From: Selenomonadaceae bacterium UBA3796 | Lineage (GTDB): Bacteria > Bacillota > Negativicutes > Selenomonadales > Selenomonadaceae | DNA length: 14,160 bases | Direction of reading: 5' to 3' | Assembly (NCBI GenBank): GCA_002369175.1 | Contig: DFES01000020.1 | Span: 1 to 14,160 of the forward strand | Shown: one piece after another, positions 1-6,190 of the stretch | Layout: each line of letters begins with the position of its first letter | Position numbering within the stretch: the first letter of the stretch is position 1 | Made by a program: the position numbers and the translations under genes | Notes under the pieces: model-generated | What the model saw: the letters and a program-made list of their open reading frames with translations, nothing else | Databases searched by the model: none | What the model was told of the DNA's origin: nothing

Positions 1-21
1 TTGCCTATGGCAAAACTTGAA
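1..21 (+). repeat. 21-nt hairpin repeat, copy 1 (cut at left edge)
   Basis: This copy begins TTGCCTATGGCAAAACTTGA followed by one more A, and is identical over 21 nt to positions 326-346. It forms a 5-bp hairpin (1-5 with 9-13, loop TAT). In the other copy the stem is 7 bp, so this copy may extend left of the window. An ATG lies at 7-9 inside the hairpin. Confidence 0.8.
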
Positions 22-42
22 TCCCTGCGGGGACTAGTGTAA
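7..42 (+). CDS. possible 11-codon peptide in hairpin repeat copy 1
   Basis: The frame reads MAKLESLRGLV and then TAA. It is the same length as the frame at 332-367 and shares M-A-K-L-E-x-L-R, with L and R encoded by different codons in the two copies. The ribosome site, if any, would lie at or beyond the left edge, so it cannot be judged. Codons 10-11 and the stop enter the long helix starting at 34, which argues for RNA rather than coding constraint. Confidence 0.12.
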   Translation: MAKLESLRGLV

Positions 43-325
43 GACCTCGTTCAGATTTAGAATAATCAATTGTTCGATATGTGGTCAGATGCTAGGAAGA
101 GGAGGGCGACGTAGCGGTGCTACGTCAACCGACGATGACAAAGCAGATGGCTGCATAGCGGGCAATTGTTATAAAGATGAACGAGGGCTTACACTGGCTT
201 CGCGTCGCAATTGCGTTATCATATGAGCACTTAGTGAGTGCAAGCGCAGCACAGCACGAAGTTAGTGGGAATATATGCCCTTGGGGTATGACGAAACAAG
301 TTCGTCGAAACGCTAATTGGAGGTT

Positions 326-346
326 TTGCCTATGGCAAAACTTGAA
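326..346 (+). repeat. 21-nt hairpin repeat, copy 2
   Basis: This is identical to positions 1-21 and lies 325 nt downstream of it. With flanking T residues it forms a perfect 7-bp hairpin, 324-330 with 334-340, loop TAT. A GGAGG sequence (319-323) stands eight bases before the ATG at 332. An outer stem, 309-319 with 347-356 (10 bp with bulged T314), encloses the whole unit. Confidence 0.8.
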
Positions 347-367
347 CAATTGCGTTATAATAGGTAG
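332..367 (+). CDS. possible 11-codon peptide in the 3' part of the structured RNA
   Basis: The frame reads MAKLEQLRYNR and then TAG. GGAGG at 319-323 is eight bases upstream, which is ideal spacing, and the start codon sits in the hairpin 324-340, which could mask it. A second short frame with the same first five codons lies at 7-42. It could be a leader peptide, a tiny protein, or simply an accident of an RNA hairpin. The RNA-structure reading explains the sequence at least as well, so confidence is low. Confidence 0.2.
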   Translation: MAKLEQLRYNR

Positions 368-471
368 AGTGTGTAGGTGGGTGTGCTTTGGGTTCAGCCG
401 CACGCCAAGATGGAACAAGGGGCAGCGATGGGCAGGATGTCGTGGATGCTGCAGGATGGTAGGTGAGAGAC

Positions 472-804
472 ATGGCAGGAAGACGCAGATCGTGGGCTCC
501 GGAGCCGGAGACGGATCCAAATGCGGATCCGCAGGCTGTTGCGCTTAAATACGATATGGAGCAGGATGCGGCACCGCGTGTTGTTGCCAAAGGTCGCGGC
601 CATGTGGCAGAAAACATCATGGCTGTTGCCCAAAAGAATACGATACCTGTCTATCAGAACAAAACATTGGTCAATATGCTCATGGCGCTGGAACTTGATC
701 GGGAGATTCCGCCGGAGCTTTACCGGGCGATTGCTGAGGTCATGGCCTATGTTTATCGGATGGATAAAAAAGCAGAAAAGAAGAAACCTCAGATTCGATT
801 GTGA
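472..804 (+). CDS. stand-alone FlhB C-terminal-domain (EscU/YscU-like) protein
   Basis: This 110-residue protein matches the cytoplasmic C-terminal domain of FlhB/YscU export-switch proteins. The recognisable run is AVALKYD, APRVVAKG, then an A-x-x-x-x-IPVYQN-x-x-L core, IPPELY and a final AEVMAYVY. The membrane part of FlhB is absent, and so is the NPTH autocleavage tetrad: the equivalent site reads N-A-D-P-Q. Full FlhB is about 350 residues, so this is a free-standing domain rather than an exporter subunit. I chose ATG 472 because AGGTG (461-465) lies six bases before it; a GTG at 463 is an alternative. A TATAAT at 356-361 has no good -35. The function of such orphan domains is not settled. 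The gene ends 40 bp from the convergent comM. Confidence 0.8.
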   Translation: MAGRRRSWAPEPETDPNADPQAVALKYDMEQDAAPRVVAKGRGHVAENIMAVAQKNTIPVYQNKTLVNMLMALELDREIPPELYRAIAEVMAYVYRMDKKAEKKKPQIRL

Positions 805-811
805 TATAAAG

Positions 812-844
812 AAGGCTGCCCGCATAGGACAGCCTTTTGTTTTT
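812..844. terminator. bidirectional intrinsic terminator between the FlhB-like gene and comM
   Basis: AAGGCTG (812-818) pairs with CAGCCTT (830-836), extended by C819-C820 with G827-G828 around bulged A829. A T-rich run (837-844) follows on +. On the minus strand the same hairpin is followed by a weaker T-rich stretch. It lies between the two convergent stop codons and overlaps the comM stop by one base, so it can serve both transcripts. Confidence 0.8.
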
Positions 845-2379
845 CAATTCATGTTCACTCCAACACTATTTCGGAGTTGGATGGCCTCTGCGATATGTGC
901 GTCCTGGATTTTCTCCGACCCTCCCAGATCCGCTGCAGTGCGGGCGACTTTTACGATCCGGTCGTAGGATCGGGCAGAGAGGTTCATGAGGCGGAAAGCC
1001 TGCTCCAGAAGTTTTTGGGCGGATCTGTCCAGGGGACAGGTCTCCATCAGAATGGCATGGTTCATCTGTGCATTGCAGAAGAGTCCGAATTTCTTCATTC
1101 GCGCATATTGCCTTTGTCTGGCGGCTGTGACACGCTCCCGTATTCTTAGGGATGGCTCCGCTTTCTGCGTGGAACTCAGATCCTTGTATTCCACCCGGGG
1201 GACGCGGATATGAATGTCAATGCGATCCAGCAGAGGACCGGAAATTTTTCTCGTGTAGCGTTTGATTTCATTGGGCGTACATTCGCAGGTATGGGTATCA
1301 TCCTCTTCGCCGTAATACCCACAGGGGCATGGATTCATTGCACTCAGAAGTATGAAATTGGCAGGGAAGGTCAGGGTTGCATTGACTCTGGCAATTGTGA
1401 CGGAACGATCCTCCAGAGGCTGTCGGAGGACTTCCAGTGTGGTCTTGTTGAATTCCGGAAGTTCATCAAGAAACAGTACTCCGTTCTGCGCCAAGGTGAC
1501 TTCTCCCGGCCTAGGGATGCTTCCGCCACCGATGAGGGCGGTCATGGAAGTGGTGTGATGGGGACTGCGGAAGGGGCGGCGTGTGACCAGGCCTCCATTG
1601 GGTGGAAGGAGCCCGGCAATGCTGTAGATTTTCGTTACTTCCAGCGCTTCTTCTCTGGTGAGTTCCGGAAGAATGGAGTTCATGCGGCGGGCCAGCATGG
1701 TTTTCCCTGCACCGGGGCTGCCCACCATCAGGGCATTATGACCGCCGGCAGCAGCGATTTCAAGTGCGCGCTTGGCGAGGAACTGTCCCTGCACATCAGC
1801 GAAATCATCGGAAAAGGCGGGATGCGTACATTTCGGCGTTTCCTGTCTTTCGGCTAAGGAAAGTTCTGTCCGATCGAGAAGGAAATCGATGAGCTGGGTC
1901 AGATGATCCAGTGCATAGATTTGGATGCCCTTCACGAGAAGCGCCTCATTGGCATTTGCGCGGGAGGTGAAAAAGGTGGTGAATCCCTGCTCCCTTGCCT
2001 TTACAGCCATGGGAAGGATGCCTCTGATGGCGCGGCAGTCTCCTTCCAGGGACAATTCGGCAGCGAAAAGCTTCTTTTCGAGTTTTTCTGTCGGAATCAG
2101 ACCATACGCAGCCAGAATTCCAACCGCAATGGGAAGATCCAGACCGGAATTGTCCTTGCGGAGATTGGCAGGCGCCAGATTTATGGTCAGTTTTTCTTGT
2201 CGGAGTTTTATGCCGGAGTTCCGGATGGCTGTCCGAACACGTTCTTTGGATTCTTTTACTGCCGTGTCGGCCAGTCCGACGATATCAAAGGAGGGAAGGC
2301 CATTGGCGCAGTCCACCTCCACATCTATGATCAATCCGTCGACACCCAGTGTTGTTGCTCCGTAGGCTTTGGCAAACAT
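844..2379 (-). CDS. comM: ComM/YifB family Mg-chelatase-like AAA+ ATPase
   Basis: This 511-residue protein has the usual length of the YifB/ComM family. The N-terminal ChlI-like (Lon-protease-fold) region covers about residues 1-170. The AAA+ module carries Walker A GSPGAGKT (220-227), then RRPFRSPHHT, and Walker B VLFLDELPEF (301-310). A cysteine group with CPCGYYG follows (C351, C353, C365, C367), and a C-terminal Mg-chelatase domain with SARSYDRI completes it. In naturally competent bacteria ComM is a branch-migration helicase that helps integrate transformed DNA; in others its role is less clear. ATG 2379 is preceded by AGGAGG eight bases upstream, and that site overlaps the yraN stop codon, suggesting coupled translation of a two-gene operon. 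Confidence 0.93.
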   Translation of the reverse strand: MFAKAYGATTLGVDGLIIDVEVDCANGLPSFDIVGLADTAVKESKERVRTAIRNSGIKLRQEKLTINLAPANLRKDNSGLDLPIAVGILAAYGLIPTEKLEKKLFAAELSLEGDCRAIRGILPMAVKAREQGFTTFFTSRANANEALLVKGIQIYALDHLTQLIDFLLDRTELSLAERQETPKCTHPAFSDDFADVQGQFLAKRALEIAAAGGHNALMVGSPGAGKTMLARRMNSILPELTREEALEVTKIYSIAGLLPPNGGLVTRRPFRSPHHTTSMTALIGGGSIPRPGEVTLAQNGVLFLDELPEFNKTTLEVLRQPLEDRSVTIARVNATLTFPANFILLSAMNPCPCGYYGEEDDTHTCECTPNEIKRYTRKISGPLLDRIDIHIRVPRVEYKDLSSTQKAEPSLRIRERVTAARQRQYARMKKFGLFCNAQMNHAILMETCPLDRSAQKLLEQAFRLMNLSARSYDRIVKVARTAADLGGSEKIQDAHIAEAIQLRNSVGVNMN

Positions 2380-2391
2380 GGGATCCGCCTC

Positions 2392-2763
2392 CTATCTGCT
2401 GTTGCCGGACTCAAAGGCGCCGCTGATTTGCCGTATCTTCCAGGTATGGTCTGAGCGAAGATATACTTCAATGACATCAAAGCGGCAGGGCGTCTGCTCC
2501 ATATGATGTTGGTGCAGATACCAGTCAGCGGTCCGCGCAATTTTTTGCTGCTTGCGATGATGCACGGATTGTCCGGGGGTGCCGCATCGATCGCTGCGTC
2601 GTGTCTTGACTTCGATGAATACGAGAACATCCTCGTCCCATGCAATGATATCCACTTCGCCTATGGATACGTGAAAATTTCTCGAAAGAATGCGGTATCC
2701 ATGGGCACAAAGGTATTTTGCGGCGATATCTTCTCCTTGTTTCCCCAGGCTTTTTGTGTTCAT
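2392..2763 (-). CDS. yraN: YraN/UPF0102 family predicted nuclease-fold protein
   Basis: This 123-residue protein matches YraN in length and motifs. It has an N-terminal LGKQGEDIAAKYL helix and a PD-(D/E)XK-like core with GEVDII (35-40) and FIEVKTRR (49-56), where D38, E51 and K53 would be the active-site triad. The family fold resembles Holliday-junction resolvases, but its substrate is not established. The frame is open further upstream; I chose ATG 2763 because MNTKSLGKQGE fits the family start and GAGG stands upstream at suitable spacing. Its TAG stop overlaps the comM ribosome site. The neighbouring recombination gene comM supports a DNA-processing role by inference. Confidence 0.88.
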   Translation of the reverse strand: MNTKSLGKQGEDIAAKYLCAHGYRILSRNFHVSIGEVDIIAWDEDVLVFIEVKTRRSDRCGTPGQSVHHRKQQKIARTADWYLHQHHMEQTPCRFDVIEVYLRSDHTWKIRQISGAFESGNSR

Positions 2764-2799
2764 ATTTACTACCTCGCGACAAATGTCTTGTACAAATAG

Positions 2800-2828
2800 A
2801 TTATATCCCAAGGATGTATTTTGGTCAA
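2800..2828 (-). promoter_or_regulatory. sigma-70-type promoter for yraN-comM
   Basis: Read on the minus strand, TTGACC (2828-2823) and TATAAT (2805-2800) are separated by exactly 17 bp. The predicted start near 2793 leaves a leader of about 30 nt before ATG 2763. Two short palindromes cover the start region: TTGTACAA at 2788-2795 and GACA-AA-TGTC at 2778-2787. They could bind a regulator; none is identified. Confidence 0.82.
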
Positions 2829-2929
2829 GGACAATCTGTACCTATGTATTCATGTGAGAAACTTTGCCGAAATCCATCCTTCTTTTGGAGGAATCTTTCA
2901 AAAGAATCTTTCGAATGGAGAATGCATGT

Positions 2930-5377
2930 ATGGAGAAGGGTGGAACCCAAGTGTTGACAGCGGATGTATTCGTAAATATACCGGTAAAAAGCATCGCGAA
3001 AGCCTATACTTATCTTGTGCCGGAGCACCTTTCCCATGTGGGCGCGGGATGGCGCGTTTTTGTGCCTTTTGGTGGAAGAAAGGTGGAAGGGTTTGTCCTG
3101 TCGACAGCGTATTTGACGGCGTGCGAGTTTCCATTGAAGGAAATACAGGAGACGGTGGATGATGAGGCATGGTTCAATGAAAGAATGATTTGTGCGGCAA
3201 GGTGGCTGTCAGAGTTTTATTTGTGTTCCATGGCGGAAATGATGCGGCTGTTCATGCCCGGGAAAAGCGGTCTGAGGATTTCCCTGCGATATGGGGCGAG
3301 GGAAGAAGCCAAAGACCATGCGCTTTTGCATATGGAACAGTGCCGCCGTGTCTATCGGCTGCTTCTGAGGAATGGTCCCATGACAAATTCGGGTCTTCGG
3401 AAAGCATTGCCGGATTTGGCAGATTCTCTGGCATCCTGCATCGAAAAAATGCTGCGGCATCAAGTTCTTGAAAAGGTTTATGATGCGAAGCGGAGAACGT
3501 CTGCCCAATACGAGAGATACCTTGTGCGTACGGAACCGATAACGGAGGAGCTGCTGGAAGCTTTTCAAAGACGCAGGGCGCAGAAGCGCTTATTGGAAGT
3601 CCTGCAGGTGAAGCCGGAGCAGTCCATGGCGGATCTGAGGGAAATGAAAATATCTCCGGGGGTGGTGAAGGCTCTTTGTGATGCAGGTTTGGCAGAGATT
3701 CGCCAAAGGCGCGTTCTGCGCGACAGCTATCGGCATCTTGCGGCAGAGCACCGATGCGTGGAGCTTTCGGAAGCTCAGAAGAAGGCATTGGCGGAGATTG
3801 CTTCCCGAATGGCTGAGCGGGAATATCATGGCTTCCTGTTGCATGGGGTTACGGGGAGTGGCAAGACGCAGGTCTATATTGAGGCATCCGTGAAGGCACG
3901 TGCGATGGGGCGCAGTGTGATTGTTCTGGTGCCGGAGATCGCTTTGACGGGGCAATTGGTCATGGCCTTTAAAGCTTATTTTCAGCAGGATATCATCGTC
4001 ATGCACAGCAGGCTATCCCTTGCGGAACGCAACGATGCCATCGTGCGTGCGAGGAAGGGGGAAGCGGGAGTCATCATAGGTGTGCGCTCTGCTCTCTTCA
4101 CTCCCGCAGAGGATATCGGGCTCATCATTCTTGACGAGGAGCAGGACATGTCCTATAAACAGGATGAGTCCCCGCGCTATCATGCACGGGTTGTGGCGGA
4201 GAAACTTGCAAAGCTTCACGGCGGGATACTGCTTCTCGGCAGCGCAACGCCGTCCATGGAAAGCTTTTATCGGGCCAGAGAGGGAGAGCTTACGCTGCTT
4301 TCCATGCCGAAGCGCATCGGCGATCTGCCATTGCCGGAAGTAACCTGTGTTGATATGCGGCAGGAAATCCGTCAAGGCAATCGGCATATCATTTCCAGGG
4401 AATTGCAGGCATTGGTGGAGGGAACACTGGCAAAGCATCAGCAGATCATCATTATGCTGAATCGGCGCGGTTTTTCGACCTTTGTCATGTGCAGGGCCTG
4501 CGGCACTGTGCTCAAATGCAGTTTCTGTGGTTTGCCGCTTGTGTACCATAAGAACAGAAAGCTCTGCTGCCATCACTGCGATGTTCAGGTAGAGACTCCC
4601 ACCGTCTGCCCAAAGTGCGGGAGCCGGTACATCAAGTATTTCGGCTCCGGCACGGAAAAGCTGGAACAGGAACTTTCCACGCTTGCGCCCCAAGCGAGGA
4701 TTGTTCGCATGGATCGCGATACCACGGGAACGAAATTCGCCCATCGGGAGATTCTGGAGAAATTTCGTCAGGGAGCGTATGATATTCTTCTCGGGACACA
4801 GATGGTGGCAAAGGGCCACGATCTTCCAAATGTCACTGCAGTCGGCATCATCAGCGCCGATTCCGGTCTGTATATGCCGGATTTTCGGGCGGCGGAACGA
4901 TGCTTTATGCTCATTACGCAAACGGCAGGGCGGGCAGGCCGTCATGCCGTGCATGCTTCGGAGCCGGGGGGCAGGGTCATTGTCCAAAGCTATAATCCGG
5001 AGCATTATGCAGTGCTCTGCGGTATCACCCAGGACTATGCGGGCTTTTACGAACAGGAGATCCTCTTGCGGCGCCAGCTCTTCTATCCGCCCTTCAGCCG
5101 CTTGGTAAAGCTGATCTTCCAGCACGGGGATGAGGAACGGGCAAGGGGGGAAGCATCGGCATTTGTGGAGCGGTTCCGAAAGGCCTTTGCCAATGCGCCG
5201 AAGCAGCAGATTATCGGTCCGTCTCCTGCGATGATTGCGAATTACCGCGGGATATTCCGGTTTGTTGTCCTGATCAAGACGGCTTCCCTTTCCGCGGTTC
5301 AGGAATTTCTGCGGCAGGAGGACATGCAGCTTCGAAGGGATGTGGTCATTGACATCGATCCCATAACCATGATGTGA
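2930..5377 (+). CDS. priA: primosomal replication-restart helicase PriA
   Basis: This 815-residue superfamily 2 helicase reloads the replisome at stalled forks. The N-terminal 3'-DNA-end-binding domain begins at VFVNIPV with a Y-x-Y-x-V-P run. Walker A is GVTGSGKT (about 306-313). The Walker B box reads DEEQ (about 402-405) followed by DMSYKQDESPRYHAR. Motif III is GSATPS. Eight zinc-ligand cysteines in four CxxC pairs lie at about 521-563 (CRAC, CSFC, CHHC, CPKC). Later come the QMVAKGHD and QTAGRAGR helicase motifs. The box is DEEH in many PriA proteins, so Q is a small departure. I chose ATG 2930, with GGAG nine bases upstream. ATG 2915, GTG 2951 and a far TTG at 2864 are in frame but fit less well. 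No good promoter was seen; priA diverges from yraN. Confidence 0.95.
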   Translation: MEKGGTQVLTADVFVNIPVKSIAKAYTYLVPEHLSHVGAGWRVFVPFGGRKVEGFVLSTAYLTACEFPLKEIQETVDDEAWFNERMICAARWLSEFYLCSMAEMMRLFMPGKSGLRISLRYGAREEAKDHALLHMEQCRRVYRLLLRNGPMTNSGLRKALPDLADSLASCIEKMLRHQVLEKVYDAKRRTSAQYERYLVRTEPITEELLEAFQRRRAQKRLLEVLQVKPEQSMADLREMKISPGVVKALCDAGLAEIRQRRVLRDSYRHLAAEHRCVELSEAQKKALAEIASRMAEREYHGFLLHGVTGSGKTQVYIEASVKARAMGRSVIVLVPEIALTGQLVMAFKAYFQQDIIVMHSRLSLAERNDAIVRARKGEAGVIIGVRSALFTPAEDIGLIILDEEQDMSYKQDESPRYHARVVAEKLAKLHGGILLLGSATPSMESFYRAREGELTLLSMPKRIGDLPLPEVTCVDMRQEIRQGNRHIISRELQALVEGTLAKHQQIIIMLNRRGFSTFVMCRACGTVLKCSFCGLPLVYHKNRKLCCHHCDVQVETPTVCPKCGSRYIKYFGSGTEKLEQELSTLAPQARIVRMDRDTTGTKFAHREILEKFRQGAYDILLGTQMVAKGHDLPNVTAVGIISADSGLYMPDFRAAERCFMLITQTAGRAGRHAVHASEPGGRVIVQSYNPEHYAVLCGITQDYAGFYEQEILLRRQLFYPPFSRLVKLIFQHGDEERARGEASAFVERFRKAFANAPKQQIIGPSPAMIANYRGIFRFVVLIKTASLSAVQEFLRQEDMQLRRDVVIDIDPITMM

Positions 5378-5455
5378 AAAGCACGCGGGCGTGAGAACGT
5401 GAAAATTTTATGCATTTTGGTATAGGACTTGCGGGCATATTGTTTCCAAATTATG

Positions 5456-5493
5456 GCAAGGCGGTGCATGCATATTTCCCGCCTTGCTTTTTT
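5456..5493 (+). terminator. intrinsic terminator after priA
   Basis: GCAAGGCGG (5456-5464) pairs perfectly with CCGCCTTGC (5479-5487) over 9 bp, with a 14-nt loop, followed by six T residues (5488-5493). It separates priA transcription from the mraZ promoter region. Confidence 0.9.
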
Positions 5494-5635
5494 ATGGTTT
5501 TTTCCAAACGGAAAAAGAGGGGCTTGGAAAGGGAAAGGCGGGGGAGTTTACCATATATGGGATTCAAGTCCTTTAAAAATACAAGATATGGAGGATTTAT
5601 AGGTACATTTGGCAGGAGAAAAGGGAAAAAACTTC

Positions 5636-5664
5636 TTGCCAAAGAAGGATATTTTTGATATAAA
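5636..5664 (+). promoter_or_regulatory. extended -10 promoter of the mraZ (dcw) cluster
   Basis: TTGCCA (5636-5641) and TATAAA (5659-5664) are spaced 17 bp, with a TGA extension (5656-5658) directly before the -10. The predicted start is near 5671, at the first MraZ box, giving a leader of about 60 nt. The 330-bp gap 5378-5707 otherwise holds the priA terminator and purine-rich sequence with no credible gene. Confidence 0.78.
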
Positions 5665-5670
5665 AAGAGT

Positions 5671-5708
5671 ATACAGGTGGTGCAAAGTGGTGGAAAGTGG
5701 GTTATAAT
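5671..5708 (+). promoter_or_regulatory. three decameric MraZ boxes plus second -10 element
   Basis: Three 10-bp units run head to tail: ATACAGGTGG (5671-5680), TGCAAAGTGG (5681-5690) and TGGAAAGTGG (5691-5700). Each ends in GTGG, so the cores lie one helical turn apart. Known MraZ operators in front of mraZ are GTGG-type repeats with this spacing, so autoregulation is likely. A TATAAT at 5703-5708 directly follows and could be a second promoter, though its -35 would be poor (GTGCAA). Binding would then block it and the initial transcribed region of the upstream promoter. Confidence 0.82.
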
Positions 5709-5731
5709 TGCTATGGGATGGTGGACGCGAT

Positions 5732-6163
5732 ATGTTGATGGGTGAGTACACGCACACAATCGACACCAAGGGCCGCGTCATCATGCCGGCAGACTTTCGC
5801 ACGGAGCTGGGAGAGAAATTCTACATCACGAAAGGACTGGACAGCTGCCTGTTCCTTTATGGACAGGAGGAATGGGAGAGCCTTTCGACGAAACTCCGTC
5901 AGTTGCCACTTGCCAAGTCGGAGGCACGTGCTGTCGTGCGGTTTTTCTTTGCCGGTGCCAGGATGCTGGAATGCGATAAGCAGGGCAGGTTCCTTGTGCC
6001 GGGAAATCTCAGAGAATATGCCGGATTGAAAAAGGATGTAGTACTTACGGGCATCATGAACAGGGCTGAGCTTTGGGATAAGGAAAACTGGACGAACTAC
6101 ACAGGCGAGGTGAATCCGACGGTAGCCGTAATCGCTGAGAATTTGGCGGATTTGGGAATTTGA
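5732..6163 (+). CDS. mraZ: transcriptional regulator MraZ
   Basis: This 143-residue protein of standard family length has two AbrB/SpoVT-like DNA-binding half-domains. Their signatures are DTKGRVIMPADFR (11-23) and DKQGRFLVPGNLR (from about 82). MraZ forms ring oligomers that bind repeated GTGG boxes and usually represses its own dcw promoter. The boxes at 5671-5700 lie just upstream. I chose ATG 5732 (MLMGEYTHTID), which fits the family start. A GGTGG ribosome site (5720-5724) stands seven bases before it. ATG 5738 is a minor alternative, and an upstream TTG at 5708 would run through the -10. rsmH starts 27 bp after the stop. Confidence 0.95.
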   Translation: MLMGEYTHTIDTKGRVIMPADFRTELGEKFYITKGLDSCLFLYGQEEWESLSTKLRQLPLAKSEARAVVRFFFAGARMLECDKQGRFLVPGNLREYAGLKKDVVLTGIMNRAELWDKENWTNYTGEVNPTVAVIAENLADLGI

Positions 6164-6190
6164 TGTATCATAGTGAGGGATTCATGGGCG

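Larger units (their letters stand above)
1..367 (+). ncRNA. large structured non-coding RNA candidate, unknown class, left end outside window
   Basis: No convincing gene lies here, but the strand folds almost continuously. Bases 34-53 pair with 178-197 (19 of 20 pairs, one A/G mismatch, one G.U). A tandem G.A module follows (54-55 with 176-177). Then 56-58 pair with 173-175, 62-65 with 169-172, 67-76 with 159-168 and 78-87 with 148-157, followed by a second tandem G.A (88-89 with 146-147) and 90-93 with 142-145. Separate hairpins are 1-13, 22-33, 108-126 (perfect 8 bp), 227-241, 275-289, 290-306 and 324-340. Six G.U pairs in the long arm would be A/C mismatches on the other strand, so the RNA should be read on +. 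I saw no RNase P, tmRNA, SRP, group I or group II signature. ROOL/GOLLD-like ornate RNAs or a mobile-element guide RNA are possible but unproven. The ends are uncertain. Confidence 0.6.

Noticed and set aside
34..197. Retron non-coding RNA
   Set aside because: The long hairpin is suggestive, but no reverse transcriptase gene follows on the same strand and the retron a1/a2 arrangement was not recognised. The upstream side is outside the window.
1..346. CRISPR array
   Set aside because: Only two copies of the repeat are seen, 325 bases apart, with structured sequence rather than spacers between them, and no cas genes are present.
1..367. RNase P RNA, tmRNA, SRP RNA, or group I/II intron as the identity of the structured region
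   Set aside because: None of their conserved core motifs could be found (for example GAGGAAAGTCC, the tmRNA ends, the SRP GGAAGGAAGCAG-type loop, or intron domain V).
380..406. Hairpin GGTGTGC/GCACGCC upstream of the FlhB-like gene as a terminator of the RNA
   Set aside because: No T-rich run follows, so it does not look like an intrinsic terminator.
177..548. Open reading frame of 123 codons through the RNA region
   Set aside because: No ribosome site or recognisable protein features, and it runs through the paired RNA elements; the structure explains the sequence better.
2864..2929. Upstream TTG start for priA
   Set aside because: The extra residues do not match the PriA N-terminus and no ribosome site precedes this TTG.
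5410..5658. Possible 82-residue gene between priA and mraZ
   Set aside because: It spans the priA terminator and the -35 of the mraZ promoter, has no ribosome site and no recognisable features.
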